From the NCBI GenBank assembly GCA_022828595.1, contig JAKGHH010000003.1, forward strand, positions 54,177,759-54,241,758: a stretch of 64,000 bases of DNA. The letters run 5' to 3'. The DNA comes from Nelumbo lutea (Eukaryota > Streptophyta > Magnoliopsida > Proteales > Nelumbonaceae). How positions within the stretch are numbered: position 1 is the first letter of the stretch; every line of letters starts with the position of its first letter. Below are positions 11,030 through 21,313 of this stretch, one piece after another. The translations under genes were made by a program, and so were the position numbers. The notes under the pieces are model-generated. The model searched no databases. It had not been told where the DNA came from and saw only the letters and a program-made list of their open reading frames with translations.

Positions 11030-12070
11030 AATTGACATATTTGGGTTGAGCCTAGGCTCAGGGTGGTCGATTGACGGGTTGAGTTCAAGTGGGCCATTAG
11101 GCCGAATGGAATAAAAAGCTGCATAAGCCTTTGAATAAAAAATTTGTATATTTTGCATAAAAACATGCATACATGTGTATTTGTATATATTAACATATCA
11201 GACTGGGTTTGCGTTGGGCTAAGGTCGGCTTGGGTTAGAGCCGAGTCCTAACCCTAAAAATAGAAAAGACTGGGACTTGGACCCAGGCCCAATCCATGCC
11301 AAAAAAAATAGAAAAGCCTGAGTCGTTCAGGCTCGGGTTGGGCTGCCCAAATTGCACCCCTACTCTGCTTAAGATAACTTTGCAGCCCATTTCAATTTTG
11401 GGTCCTTCAGTTAGGCACTTAGGCCCTTGATTAACAAAACCTTAGATAGTTAGGTTGGGTAGGACCCGTCTCAGGTTGGGCCAGGTAAGATTTGGACCGG
11501 CCAGACAGACCATGTTGCATTCATAAACAACAATCACTGTGGTAATTCTGTCTATATCTTTGATGACTTTGACACGTTGGCAGACCTGGCTATTAGGTCG
11601 GGTGGGTCAAGTTTTGAGTTGGGTTACAAAGGCTATGCCCTGACCCTAAATGCTTGCTTAGAGTTGACTCACAGGCCAACTCAGGTCAACCCTAAAAATA
11701 ACTGAAATTTTAAAAGAAAATAAAGAAAAAAATGAAAAAAATCTAGAATTAAAAGAATTAACCTAAAAAACTTTAACTTTAAAGAAAAAACTTAAAAAAT
11801 CAACAATTCAAATAATAAACAATAAACACTAAACATAAACACTAAATATTAAAGAGTGAAAACTTTAAACAATACATAAATAGTTCCGTTTAAACCTGAG
11901 AATCGGGTCAGCAGTTGACCTACGATGCAAATCAACTCACTTTTTTCGGCTTGGGTCATTCTTAAGTTCGGGTAGCTACATACCAGACCCTGACCCTGTT
12001 TGATTGGATCAGATCAGGTCAAATTTTCAGCTTGGGTCAAATTTTTGGTGTGGTTTAGATGTATAGTTTT
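11030..12070. mobile_element. GGGTTGGGC-rich non-autonomous TIR relic(s)
   Basis: The region is dense in GGTTGGGC, TCGGGTTG and GGCCCAAG words on one strand or the other. It includes a typical terminal phrase, GCCCAAATTGCACCCCTACT (11348-11367), whose reverse complement begins AGTAGGGGTG, the start of many hAT-type MITEs. A second similar segment (11890-12060) has GGTCAGCAGTTGACC-type words. These ends mark old non-autonomous DNA elements that abut and probably truncated the Copia element. Individual boundaries are not resolvable by eye. Confidence 0.45.
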
Positions 12071-12587
12071 TTTTAAGTCTTCAATTTGGTAATTTGATTA
12101 GCCAAAACACCAGTACCATAAAATATAATAAATTGATCCACGTCAGCAGGGCTCTCCAATTTTTTGTAATCTGCCTCTTCTCTGTTTTTTTTATTTTTTT
12201 AATAGAATGGAGAATAAAGAAAAGAAAACTAAAAAAAAGGAAGACACAATCTGGATTTCAGACGTTGGAACTTGGAAGGATTGTTGACTTGATGCATTTA
12301 AGAGATAAATCCAAGCCTTTGCTAATCGAATATCTGCGAAGAATAAGCCTACATATTTTTATTATCACTTGCGATAAGGGGGTGGTGGGGATGGGTGTGG
12401 CATAGGCGGAGTGGGCGATATGTGCGGTTGCAAGTAGGGCGGGTTGATTCAGATTTATGGTCAATTTTGATTTTTTCAATCTAAGTTTGGCCTGCATTAT
12501 AATTTGATGCATTCGGATTAAGTTGGTCAATAAATCTACTCTAAAATTATACATATATGTATATTATATATATGTATATATATATAA

Positions 12588-12775
12588 TTAGGGTGGATCC
12601 AGGTTAATTAAGGACTAGGTCCAGGTTACTAAAGACTAAACCCGAAAATAAAAAAGTCTAATTTTTGGATCCAAACTCAGTTCGAAAGGTCGAAAATCCA
12701 AACCCAACCTATATAAAATTTCGGATTATACCGATTCGGATTCGGGTTGAATCTGGTAAATTGCACCCTTAGCGA
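12588..12775. mobile_element. Short hAT-type MITE relic
   Basis: The left end TTAGGGTGGATCCAGGTT (12588) and the right end AATTGCACCCTTAGCG (12757-12772) form imperfect inverted TAGGGTG termini around about 180 bp of sequence with GGATCCAAACTC/GGGTTGAATC words. The (TA)n run just left (12552-12585) may be the preferred target. No transposase is present. Confidence 0.4.
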
Positions 12776-13400
12776 CACCGGAGGAAGCTGTACACTGATA
12801 ATACGGTTGCTTACTGGTGGAGGTGGTGACTGGTGAGGGTGTTGTGGGCCGACGAGTCCTGCTTACTCTGATTCGCACATAGAAATGATGACGATGATCA
12901 TGAGAATCCGCGAGCAACTCATAGTGTTAGTGTGGGTATGGCATCGACGACTTCTTGGTCGATGGCAAATTACAAACTTCATCATCAACCACGTATGAGT
13001 ATATGACATAACCCAGAGTCCTATTAGCATTAAGCGCCATCGTTATCTGTAATCTGTATGGGCAATACAACCACAAGGGCACATAAACCAAGCTCCATTT
13101 TGTTGTGCTTTAATTTTATATAGAAAAAAGTGAAATTGTGTTTCACAAGCAACAGATGTAATATAGGAAACAGGGTTAGTGAGTTTGGAATTTTAAAGCT
13201 TGTCATCACCAATAGTTTAATTTTGAAAGTAGTCGTGAACTTGGACATAACCAAGTTGCGTGCTTTCTTCCCAATTCCCATTAGTACTTGAAACTGAATT
13301 GCGTTATTTAGTAGACAGCTGGGCAGTTCCTGTAGTTGCGGTCTTTGTCTCCCGATTACTCTGCACCAATTGTTGCATTTGGGATGTACTATAGCTCACT
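12776..13400. other. No gene recognised
   Basis: Low-copy-looking sequence with three short minus frames (12726-12917, 13030-13281) that resemble nothing I know. There is no promoter or splice support. Confidence 0.35.
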
Positions 13401-13414
13401 GGAGAGGGTGTGGT

Positions 13415-13930
13415 TAGCGATGGCAATTTTTGTATCTATCTGGATACATCCATCCCTACCTATTCGACTGGGATGGATTTTTTTTGCTTGAAAAACGGAT
13501 TTTGGGACAAAAGATAGTTTTGGAATTAAACAATCAGGTATGGGAGGCATATGAATTTATGTGTTGAATGTTGAATTTAATAATATTTGAATTTTGTGAG
13601 GATAATTAATAGTTTATATATTGTTTACATGTTTTAATGAAAATTGAAAGTTTTATTGTTTGATTATATTATTTTACTTATTTATTACATATACAATAAG
13701 ATATTAATGCAGATCTTAGACCCAAATCCACCGACCCACCCCACTCACCTTCAAATGCCGAATAGAAGGGCTGGGGAGTGTTTGGAATTTTCATGTCCAG
13801 AAAAGGTTTAAATTATGAAAATCCAGCCCACTACAATCAGGCCGGTACAGTCTAAAATTTTACATAGGTTGGGTTTGGATTTTCAGCTTTCGGGCTGGGT
13901 TTGGATCCAAATTTTGAACTCAATAATGTG
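13415..13930. mobile_element. Decayed non-autonomous element(s), GATGGCAATTT type
   Basis: Starts GCGATGGCAATTTTTGTATC, with ATACATCCATCCCTACC beside it. It ends in a CCCACCCCACTCACC region (13735-13750) followed by GGGTTTGGATTTTCAG words to 13920. These phrases recur in plant hAT-like MITEs related to the copy at 17963-18304. The ends are too worn for a target duplication call. Confidence 0.35.
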
Positions 13931-14559
13931 ATTTACAAAGTCATAATAAAAATCATTACTGACAGATTTAGGATGTATCTCTCTAAAATCATCTCCCCTT
14001 TGAAAAATGTTTTGATGACAAAAAAGGGGGTTTTTTACTGTTTAATTTATTCTTACAAACCTTAACTCCACTGTACAGTTGAGGTAAGTGCCAGCTCAGA
14101 ATTGATACCAATACACGAGCGGGTATTGGTGTTTGGGTGAAGGTATTTAAAATTTTGAATTATTGTAAGTCTACAGTAGAATTCAAAATTCTGAGGTAGA
14201 GTACAATCAACTTATTCCATTAGAGGACCTGTGGCCATATATTCATCTTGGGGATGGATTCACTATCACGAATGTTCATGAAACAGCTTAATTAAGAAGT
14301 GTTAGGATTTGGCTAAACAAGTTGTAAGCTAAACCATCTTTTTTTTCCGCGAACAACATCCTCCTCTTCTATTGATGAAGAGAAATTAAGGTGATTTTGG
14401 ATGACTTTTGTGCCTAATTCGGCTTAAAGGGTGAATTATTGTAAACCATCCATTTTATTTAATTGTATTCATCAAGAATTAAACAAAGATTGGCTTCATT
14501 TCTTAGTATAAAATCCACACAACATGGGGAGAATTACTTGAGTACCTTTTTTTGTGTAG

Positions 14560-15020
14560 TGGCGCAAGTTGAGCGGGTTAGGTTTGGCTTAAGCTCAACT
14601 CAGGCTTAATCCTAAAGAATTTGGCCTAAGGCCTAAGCCTGGGCCTGATCTAATTATGGTCAAGAATAACTGTGCAACCCAAGCCCAGTTCATATAGAAG
14701 TTTGATGGCATTTAGGTTGGGCTTTGGCCCAAGTGGAGTTCGAGTTTATTAATGCACGCTAAAAACTATTATAAATGTATGTGTAAATCTATGTATCTGA
14801 ATGATTTATCAAATATACTCTATTTTATTTTAAACCATACATATTCACACACATTTATAATAGTTTTTATTGTACACGCTGATTGACCAATTCGAATCAT
14901 GTCCAGAAAAAAGTATAAAAACCTCAACCTGTGGGCCCAACTCAGTCTAACGACAAAAATCTAGGCCTAGGCCGTGTAAAAGTGTAGGTTAAGCCCTCCC
15001 AAATTTCACCCTTATCTTTA
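14560..15020. mobile_element. Non-autonomous element with internal long hairpin
   Basis: The flanks carry GGCTTAAGC/GGCCCAAG words and an end phrase CTCCCAAATTTCACCCTTA (14995-15013). At the centre, TAAAAACTATTATAAATGT (14760-14778) is matched by its exact reverse complement, ACATTTATAATAGTTTTTA (14852-14870). The pairing extends imperfectly outward to the GCACGCT and TACACGC flanks. Confidence 0.45.
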
Positions 15021-15039
15021 TATCCAACAAAGAGTGTAA

Positions 15040-15345
15040 ATAAAATTCAAAATTGGTTATAGACATAGAGAAGGTACAATCCAATTTGCGAAGTTGGAAG
15101 GCAACATATCTCTCTCATGTTGGTCATACTACTCTTATTCAAAGCATTTTATCTATTGACTTACTTGAAGGCTGGCTAAACAAGTTTGCAATAAGTTGGA
15201 TGCCATTAATAAAAATTTTTGGTGGGGGAATGGGAATAGAGGAGCACAAGGGCAATAATGAAAATCTGCTAGATACCTCAGTCCTTGACGAGAATTGCTG
15301 CAACCAATTGAAAGCATCAGAGGCCCCAAGGTGAAATCCCATGGG
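15040..15345 (+). pseudogene. LINE reverse transcriptase C-terminal scrap
   Basis: The plus frame 15053-15334 reads EKVQSNLRSWKATYLSHVGHTTLIQSILS, the thumb region found just after plant L1 RT. The standard CNKLDAINKNFWWGNGNR follows in the neighbouring frames at about 15184-15240, so at least two frameshifts occur. It has no 5' or 3' LINE context and no poly(A), so it is an internal fragment of about 300 bp, orientation plus. Confidence 0.75.
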
Positions 15346-16797
15346 CGACTCCAATGGTCAAATCAATGGGGAGAAATAAAGGATGAGCTGAAGAGCTCGG
15401 TGAGATGTGAGGTACAAGATTCAAAGTATGGATACGATATATTCGGTATTGGGGATATTGTATCGTATTTTTTGGTCTTAATACATTTATTTACAATTGT
15501 TTTGGGATTCCATTTATTTCAATAGAAAAAGATTTAAAAAACATTTTCAAAAATCAAGTTTTGAAAAAAAAAAACTAAAAAACAAAACATTAAGCAGTTA
15601 GCTTTTAGTACCAATACACCTTTGGTGAGGTGCTTAAGGATAGCCCGTTTAATTGTATTTTTTCACTTTAAACATTTTCTGTTTTTATTGTTTGGTTGGA
15701 CTTCACTTTAAATGTTTTTTACTCTCTACCTCAAATTAATTCCCATTAAAATGTGCCACATCACCATTTATTTTCAAAAAATATTAAGACATTGAGAGAA
15801 ACAAGAATTTGATGTTTTCTCAAATACCCCATACACATAAATCAAAGTGTTTCAATTTTTAAATCGTGAAACCAAACAGTTATTTTATTTTGCTTCATAT
15901 ACGATAAATGCCAACGCTTATATGACGCTAATGTGGCACCATTTTTTAAATAAATGCTAAGAGAACCAAATACACTCGAAGTGTCATAAGCCAAAGTATT
16001 TGCAACTGCAACGTGTTTGTGGTTAGCGGTGTACAGTTGGGGGGCTGACCTTGGAGAGAGAGGGAACTTGTCCTGGAATAGGTACTTCACTCACGGGCAC
16101 TGATCAAAACGTCGGTCCACCTGTCATGCCAATGGCCAATATGTTATTTACACATGGTCAGCCATGGACCCATTTCGAATGTGCTGGCACTGACAATATG
16201 ATCAGCTCGGCCATGTATATTATGAGTCGGCCTTGGCTCTGCATGTGGCATCTGGTCTCCTAATAGTGTGCCTCCAGCTGGATGCTTGCGTGTTACATCC
16301 TTGGTCAATCAAATGAACACGTGTTGTGGGCTTGTGTACACATGTCAGCTCATCCAGAAAGGATGCCACATGCTGTCTAAGTCTGGTGGCGGTGCGAGGT
16401 TGTACAGTTGTACTCTAAGGTGAGTCGACTTGACCAATTCTGATTGCATCATCAGTAAGGCATTTATATTTGTAGGCGTTTAACTTATCTCATATCCACT
16501 TCAGTAGTGAGTAGTAGTACACCTGCATTGAGAGCTTTGCCATGGCAAGTTCGTGTTGCAATTACCAGAAATCCCAAGACTAACACAGCCACTACTACAC
16601 AAGAACAATCCTTCATGCGTTTCTATTTTTTTTAAGCCCCGAACTTTACTCTATCTGGAAGAATAGGGACCATCATAAATTTTATTAAATATCAAAAGAA
16701 ACCTATGAGAGAGGATCTTAAAACCCATTAAGAAAACGACCCTCCATCTGATCCTTAGTTATGATTTATGAGTGGGTATGTAGGAGATATGATTGTT
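15346..16797. other. No gene recognised; low-copy-looking stretch near 16.0-16.5 kb
   Basis: 15346-16000 is AT-rich with chance frames. 16020-16560 is of more balanced composition, with an ACACGTGT G-box-like word (16319-16326) and several CATGCCAC/GCCACATG repeats, but no protein is readable. It could be an old promoter or gene remnant. I cannot assign it. Confidence 0.3.
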
Positions 16798-17515
16798 TGG
16801 ACATGTTTGGGAGTTCTTAAAAATAACTGTTTATTTAGGTTATTAAATAGTTATTGGTATTTGGGAAATAAATCTGAAATAAATGTTTATTTTAAAAATA
16901 AAGGTTTATTTTTTAAGCCCAAATTTCCAGTTTTTTTACATGTATACAATAAGCACTTGTTCAATTTTTTTTCTTTCAAAATTATTCTTAGGTAAATTTT
17001 AAAATACCATTTATAAAATTATCCCTAGTTAAATTTTATAAAAAATACCTTTGTGAAAGCTTTTTTATATAAAAGTATTTTTATATAAAAGTACTTTTAC
17101 AAAATCACTTCTACGAAAGCACTTTTATGAAAGCACTTTTACGAAAGCACTTTTGTGAAACACTTTTATGAAAGCACTTTGTGAAAGTCGTTTATAAAAG
17201 TATTTTTATGAAATTGCTTTTGTAAGGATACTTTCTTAAAAGTGCTTTCTTGAAAGTACTTTTATTTTCACAAAAGTGTTTTTATAAAAGTGCTTTCAAA
17301 TGGTATATTTTGAAAATTTGAAAGAAAATGAATGACAAAATAGTCACAAATGCTTATTTAAGTGCTTATTAGAGAAAAAAACTCCCAAACACCCAATACA
17401 AAATAAGTGCTTGTTTTAAAAAATAAGCACTTGAAAAAATTTGGTGCCAAATGCAAATAAGTGCTTATTTGAATAAGTATTTATTTTTAACTTACGCACT
17501 CCCAAACATGGCCTT
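16798..17515. mobile_element. Foldback-type MITE with AAAGCACTTTT internal repeats
   Basis: The left end GGACATGTTTGGGAGTTC (16798) and the right end, reverse-complemented, GGCCATGTTTGGGAGTGC (17515) form terminal inverted repeats that continue into A/T-rich arms with AATAAGTGCTTATTT words. The interior (17050-17300) is built from variants of GAAAGCACTTTTAT in both orientations, so the whole element can fold into one long hairpin. A clear target duplication was not found. No coding capacity. Confidence 0.65.
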
Positions 17516-17962
17516 AGAGGCATTCATGATTTAGTAACCAAATCGTGAACCTATTTCTAAATTGAACTGGTATTATCGGTTTTAGAAAACTATGAATTGA
17601 AATTGAATCAAAATCAACCGGTTAACTGATTGATTGATTGATTTGGTTTTTAACCGATGCAATTTTTGGCTTTTTTTCAGTTTGTTGATATTTATAATAT
17701 ATATTATATATAGATATTAAAAATATATAATATATTATATATTTTAAATATATATAGATTGAGAGACACTGGTAAATTTGATTAATTAATTGCAATTTTT
17801 CTTATTGATTAACCAAAACCAAATTAGCACCTTTGATTCAAGAGAATCCATGTTAATGACTTAATGTTCACAAGGTTTGGTTGTGAACATTAACCATTTT
17901 CAAAAACCAAAACCAGCCTAACATTAACCAATTGTAAGATGACAATTTTCCCCATTTTCCCA
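17516..17962. other. AT-rich sequence, possible further MITE relic
   Basis: Contains AACCGGTTAACTGATTGATTGATTGATTTGG-like alternating words, then TATATAATATATTATATATT runs (17700-17750). It looks like the GGTTTTAACCG class of plant MITEs but has no definable ends. Confidence 0.3.
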
Positions 17963-18304
17963 ATTGCCACGAGGACCCACCTCAAATAGGATGGGGATTG
18001 GGATAATTTTCCCCCTATGGAAAAGGGATGGGTTCCATATCTCTTCTCATATATATATATATACTTTCAAAAATATGGTTGAATATGTTTAAATATATTT
18101 ATATCTTTTTTAATAGGATTATAAATTTTAATTATTTAAATAAAATAAAGTAATTAACATCATAAAAAAAGAGCGGGAATCCCCATGAGAATGGAAAAAA
18201 AACCTTATCCCCACTTGCAGGGACAAAGACAAAAACGGAAATAGGGATTTTCACAGGAACAGGGACGGGAGTGACTCCCCGTCCCCACCCCGCCTCGTTG
18301 CCAT
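17963..18304. mobile_element. hAT-type MITE, ~340 bp
   Basis: The left end ATTGCCACGAGGACCCACC is matched, with several substitutions, by the reverse complement of the right end, ATGGCAACGAGGCGGGGTGG. The interior is rich in GGGGATTGGGAT-type and CCCCGTCCCC words and holds a TA run at 18050-18062. This layout is the common plant GGCAACGAGGCGGGG non-autonomous family. No transposase. Confidence 0.5.
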
Positions 18305-19104
18305 ACCTAACCGATTTTCTTCGGTTCAAATTTGCACTACAGACCAAAAGAGCGGTGCATAGCCGGTGGTCCAACGGGAGGAAAATAGAAATTAATATAT
18401 TACATTGTCAACATTCTCGGCGAAATCCGGAGAAAAATTGAAGCCATGAAGTTGACGTATAGTTAAAAGGTGAGAAGAAGGGTTTAGATAGAGTTTGACA
18501 TAAGTGAATCCACAAACACAAAAACACGGCGTCACATGGGAGAAGGATAAAGTCGAGCAGGGTGAAGATAGAATGTAACCTAACCTACCCTCTTCAACCT
18601 TTCAAGATATAATAGTATTCGCTTGTCCAAATTCAATATTATATCAAATATGGATCTGTTGAGTTGTGTCTTGAATTTCTTTATCGTAGTGTAGTCCATT
18701 CTATGACCTGATCAATCTTGTGGAAAACAATTAATCAAAAGGAATTTTCCATTGGCATCTGTGGTGGATGTGGACTAGTATACTATTTGTGGGTCCAAAC
18801 CAAATATGTTATGTTGTGGGGTTTTCTCAAATATGTATCTCATTGTATGGGATCAGTGAAGAAAATGCAGTGAGTGAGAGTCTGGGTGCATTAGGGTTTT
18901 TATTTGGGGTCACAAGAGAGTTCATAGTAGATTTGAACTCCATTTTTTTCTTTATATGGGACGAAAGCCAACTTAATTACCAGATTTATTGGAGGTATGA
19001 TTTCTCTAAGATCGCAGCAGCTGTTTCCTTATTGTTCTTTGACAAAAGGCTCAATGTGCTGATATTATCAGTATATGAAGGTTCCAGGAAGGCATATAGA
19101 TTAA
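18305..19104. other. No gene recognised
   Basis: One plus frame of 113 codons (18768-19109) runs into the Mutator-type element at 19114 and shows no recognisable protein. Nothing else is visible. Confidence 0.35.
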
Positions 19105-19113
19105 TATAATTTA

Positions 19114-20015
19114 AGGTAAAATATAAAAACCTCTCCCAAGGTTTTTAACAATCATAAAAAAACTCCCCTCAGGCTTCACTTCACAAAAACTTCGCCTGAA
19201 GTATTTAAAAGCCGGATGGAAAATGTTGGCTTAATGCGCTACTTTTTCAAAAGTACCCATTTTTACTCTTATATTTATCAATGAAAATTAATTAAAATAC
19301 CCCTAAAAGGATTTTTCACTTTTAATTTAAAAAACCTGAGTTAGATTGAAAAGAATATATAAATTAACTTTACTTTATAAAATCATCAAGTCTAGTGAAG
19401 TTTAGGCTGCATTTAGAAACGATGCAAATGGAGTATAATTAAATTCCGGTTCAGGGTATGTTTGCACTCTGGTTCACTTTTGTCTGTGTTTGGCAACATT
19501 ACATTTATACATTCAAAAACACAGACCAATGCATAATTACATTGATAATAAGATGTAAAAATACATCAATAAAAAAGAAGTAAATTTGCATTCAATTTGA
19601 TTTTTGATAAAAAAAAAAGCACATGCTTTATTGGAATTCATGTTTGCACCCATTACAACTAAAAGTCTATTTGGTAAGAAGATAAATTTGTCAGTGCAAA
19701 ATTAACCCAATTTTGTAATTTATATGAACCGTTTTACACTCTACATATTTACATTCACACTTACTTGCATTGTTTCCAAACGCAACCTGAGAAGGAAAAT
19801 TAATATTTATGTTTTGAATTATATTAAAAAATGCCATACTAAGTTGTAAGAATTATTTGTTACCTTTGAATTCTTCATTAAGGGAAAAAAAAGATGGAAA
19901 GAAGGTAATTGCAGGTTTTTGTTGTCAAACCATAGGGAAGGTCTCTGTGAAAGTAAAACATAAGGGAGGTTTTTATCATTATCAGAAACTTGAGGGAGGT
20001 TTTGATGTTTTACCT
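19114..20015. mobile_element. Mutator-type MITE, 902 bp, perfect 9-bp target duplication
   Basis: The termini AGGTAAAATATAAAAACCTC (left) and AGGTAAAACATCAAAACCTC (right, reverse-complemented) begin inverted repeats of about 75 bp. Both continue through CCC(A/T)CAAG-, AATGATAAAAA-like and CTTCACTT/TTTACTTTCAC words. The element is bounded by the exact 9-bp duplication TATAATTTA at 19105-19113 and 20016-20024. A 9-bp duplication with long inverted repeats is diagnostic of Mutator-like elements. There is no transposase gene, so it would move only in trans. A second MITE sits inside at 19405-19787. Confidence 0.85.
19405..19787. mobile_element. MITE nested inside the Mutator-type MITE
   Basis: Ends GGCTGCATTTAGAAACGATGCA (left) and GGTTGCGTTTGGAAACAATGCA (right, reverse-complemented) match at about 17 of 22 positions. 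They enclose 383 bp with no coding capacity. The neighbouring bases, TTA on the left and TGA on the right, could be an eroded 3-bp target duplication as made by PIF/Harbinger elements. That superfamily call is tentative. Confidence 0.6.
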
Positions 20016-20024
20016 TATAATTTA

Positions 20025-20682
20025 ATAAGTATTAGTAAATTAATCTGTTTAAAAGTTTCAATTACAAATCTTTGACATAATGGAAACAGCAATGGTTAAT
20101 TCTCAGTTGGTGAAAAGATTAGGGTGCCCCATCCAGACAAAAGATGGATGGTGATGGATGACTGACTGTATGTGAACAGTACTGAACCTTATCAGCATAA
20201 ATAATAAAGTAATTAATTAGTGGGTCAATCATAAATCAAATCCTACCAAACCAGACACACGCGGCGAAACTGCTAAGCAACACCCTGTCCCTATTACTGA
20301 AGTGTTGTATATGTATCTCGCTCTCTCTCATACACGCCCAGCTACTGTTTTTTTGTTTAAGAATAATGCAAATCAAAAGTAAAACAGACTTCAGTAATAG
20401 AAAATCGTACATTCATTGTAATACAAGTAGAGCACTGAGTAATGCTTTTTTGGTACAAACAAAGCAAACTACACCGAGTACGTACAAAAGTTCATATAAA
20501 CTACACTGAGTAACCAGCTAGTTTGCTTATTGAAGGCTGAAGCATCACTAACAAAAATGCAAAGAAACCAGTACGTAGCAGCAGCCAGCAGCACCCCTGC
20601 TTATTTATAGCCATCTATCTATGTATGATGTATCCCTATATATATTATCAAGGAACTCACTAGCTAGCTAGCTTACTGATCA
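20025..20682. other. 3' flank of the first proline-rich protein gene
   Basis: Contains the presumed 3' untranslated region of the minus-strand gene ending at 20683, then AT-rich intergenic sequence with a CTCTCTCT run near 20319-20327. No other gene is seen. Confidence 0.5.
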
Positions 20683-21171
20683 TCAGTTGGGGTGGATAGG
20701 GGATGGAGGCTTGTAATGAGGACTAGGCGGCTTCTCGACGGGAGGGTGACCATAGGAAGGTGGCTTGTGCTCTGGAGGTGGTTTCTCTACTTTTGGAGGC
20801 TTGTAAACAGGAGTTGGTGGTTTGTGTTCCGGTGGGGGTTTCTCTACGGGAGGTGGCTTGGAGACATGGGCCGGAGGCTTGTATCCTGCCGCTGGTGGCT
20901 TGTGCTCCGGTGGTGGCTTTTCACCCTTACCCTTGGGTTGAGGTTTGTAAACTGGGGTTGGTGGCTTCTCCACGGGAGGAGGCTTATAAACATGTGTGGG
21001 AGGCTTGTGTTCTGTCGGTGGCTTCTCAACCTTGGGAGCTTTGTACACTGGAGTGGGTGGCTTCTCGTATGTAGGGGGAGGCTTGGGATAGCCAGCCAAG
21101 GAAGGAGTGGTGAGAAGCACCACTCCGAGCAGAAGCACTAGTAGCAGGTGTGTGAGGGTGAGGGAGGACAT
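20683..21171 (-). CDS. Secreted repetitive proline-rich cell-wall protein, 162 aa
   Basis: A single exon encodes 162 residues. Residues 1-26 are a signal peptide: MSSLTLTHLL, then a leucine-rich core ending PSLA before GYPKPPP. The rest is almost wholly repeats of PPVEKPP, PEHKPP and PVYKPP units, with blocks of 13-20 residues. It ends with PPSPIHPN and has no cysteine-rich C-terminal domain, which separates it from hybrid proline-rich proteins. Proteins of this kind are hydroxylated on proline, exported and insolubilised in the wall, where VYK tyrosines may be cross-linked. The ATG is the first in frame and is directly followed by the signal peptide. A TATA box lies 53 bp upstream. A paralogue with a decayed repeat pattern lies 1.9 kb away on the same strand. 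It resembles PRP/ENOD75-like proteins; the exact orthologue is not claimed. Confidence 0.9.
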   Translation of the reverse strand: MSSLTLTHLLLVLLLGVVLLTTPSLAGYPKPPPTYEKPPTPVYKAPKVEKPPTEHKPPTHVYKPPPVEKPPTPVYKPQPKGKGEKPPPEHKPPAAGYKPPAHVSKPPPVEKPPPEHKPPTPVYKPPKVEKPPPEHKPPSYGHPPVEKPPSPHYKPPSPIHPN

Positions 21172-21223
21172 CTTTGAGAATGGGATCTGATCTCTGGTGC
21201 TGAAACTCGGACAAGGTGGTGGG

Positions 21224-21231
21224 CTTTTATA
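21224..21231 (-). promoter_or_regulatory. TATA box of the first proline-rich protein gene
   Basis: On the minus strand the sequence is TATAAAAG, 53 bp before the ATG at 21171. This leaves a very short 5' leader of about 20-30 bases. Confidence 0.75.
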
Positions 21232-21268
21232 ATGGGTATGGGCCTATGCCAGATAGCCACGTGTCAAC

Positions 21269-21271
<3 letters not shown>

Positions 21272-21309
<38 letters not shown>
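21272..21309. repeat. (AT)19 microsatellite
   Basis: An uninterrupted AT dinucleotide run lies about 40 bp upstream of the TATA box of the proline-rich protein gene. It is likely to vary in length between individuals. Confidence 0.95.

Positions 21310-21313
<4 letters not shown>

Larger units (their letters stand above)
6320..11030 (+). mobile_element. Ty1/Copia LTR retrotransposon, 3'-truncated and inactivated
   Basis: The order of parts is 5' LTR with TATA, primer-binding site at 7145, Gag region, protease, integrase, reverse transcriptase and RNase H, all plus-strand. Integrase before reverse transcriptase identifies Copia. The coding region is cut by many stops and shifts. At about 11030 the RNase H domain ends abruptly in GGGTTGGGC-rich sequence that belongs to another element, so the last part of RNase H, the polypurine tract and the 3' LTR are missing. 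The 5' boundary is uncertain because there is no second LTR to align; the repeat-rich block from 6320 is taken as U3. Confidence 0.8.

Noticed and set aside
17050..17300. Regularly spaced repeats resembling a CRISPR array
   Set aside because: Units are palindromic variants of one 12-14-bp word with no unique spacers, inside a MITE in plant nuclear DNA.
18768..19109. 113-codon plus frame
   Set aside because: No recognisable domain, no promoter or splice support, and it runs up to the target duplication of a Mutator-type MITE.
20692..21141. 149-codon and 104-codon plus frames across the first proline-rich gene
   Set aside because: They are antisense to a low-complexity CCA/CCN-rich coding region, which lacks stops on both strands; the minus frame has the signal peptide and TATA box.
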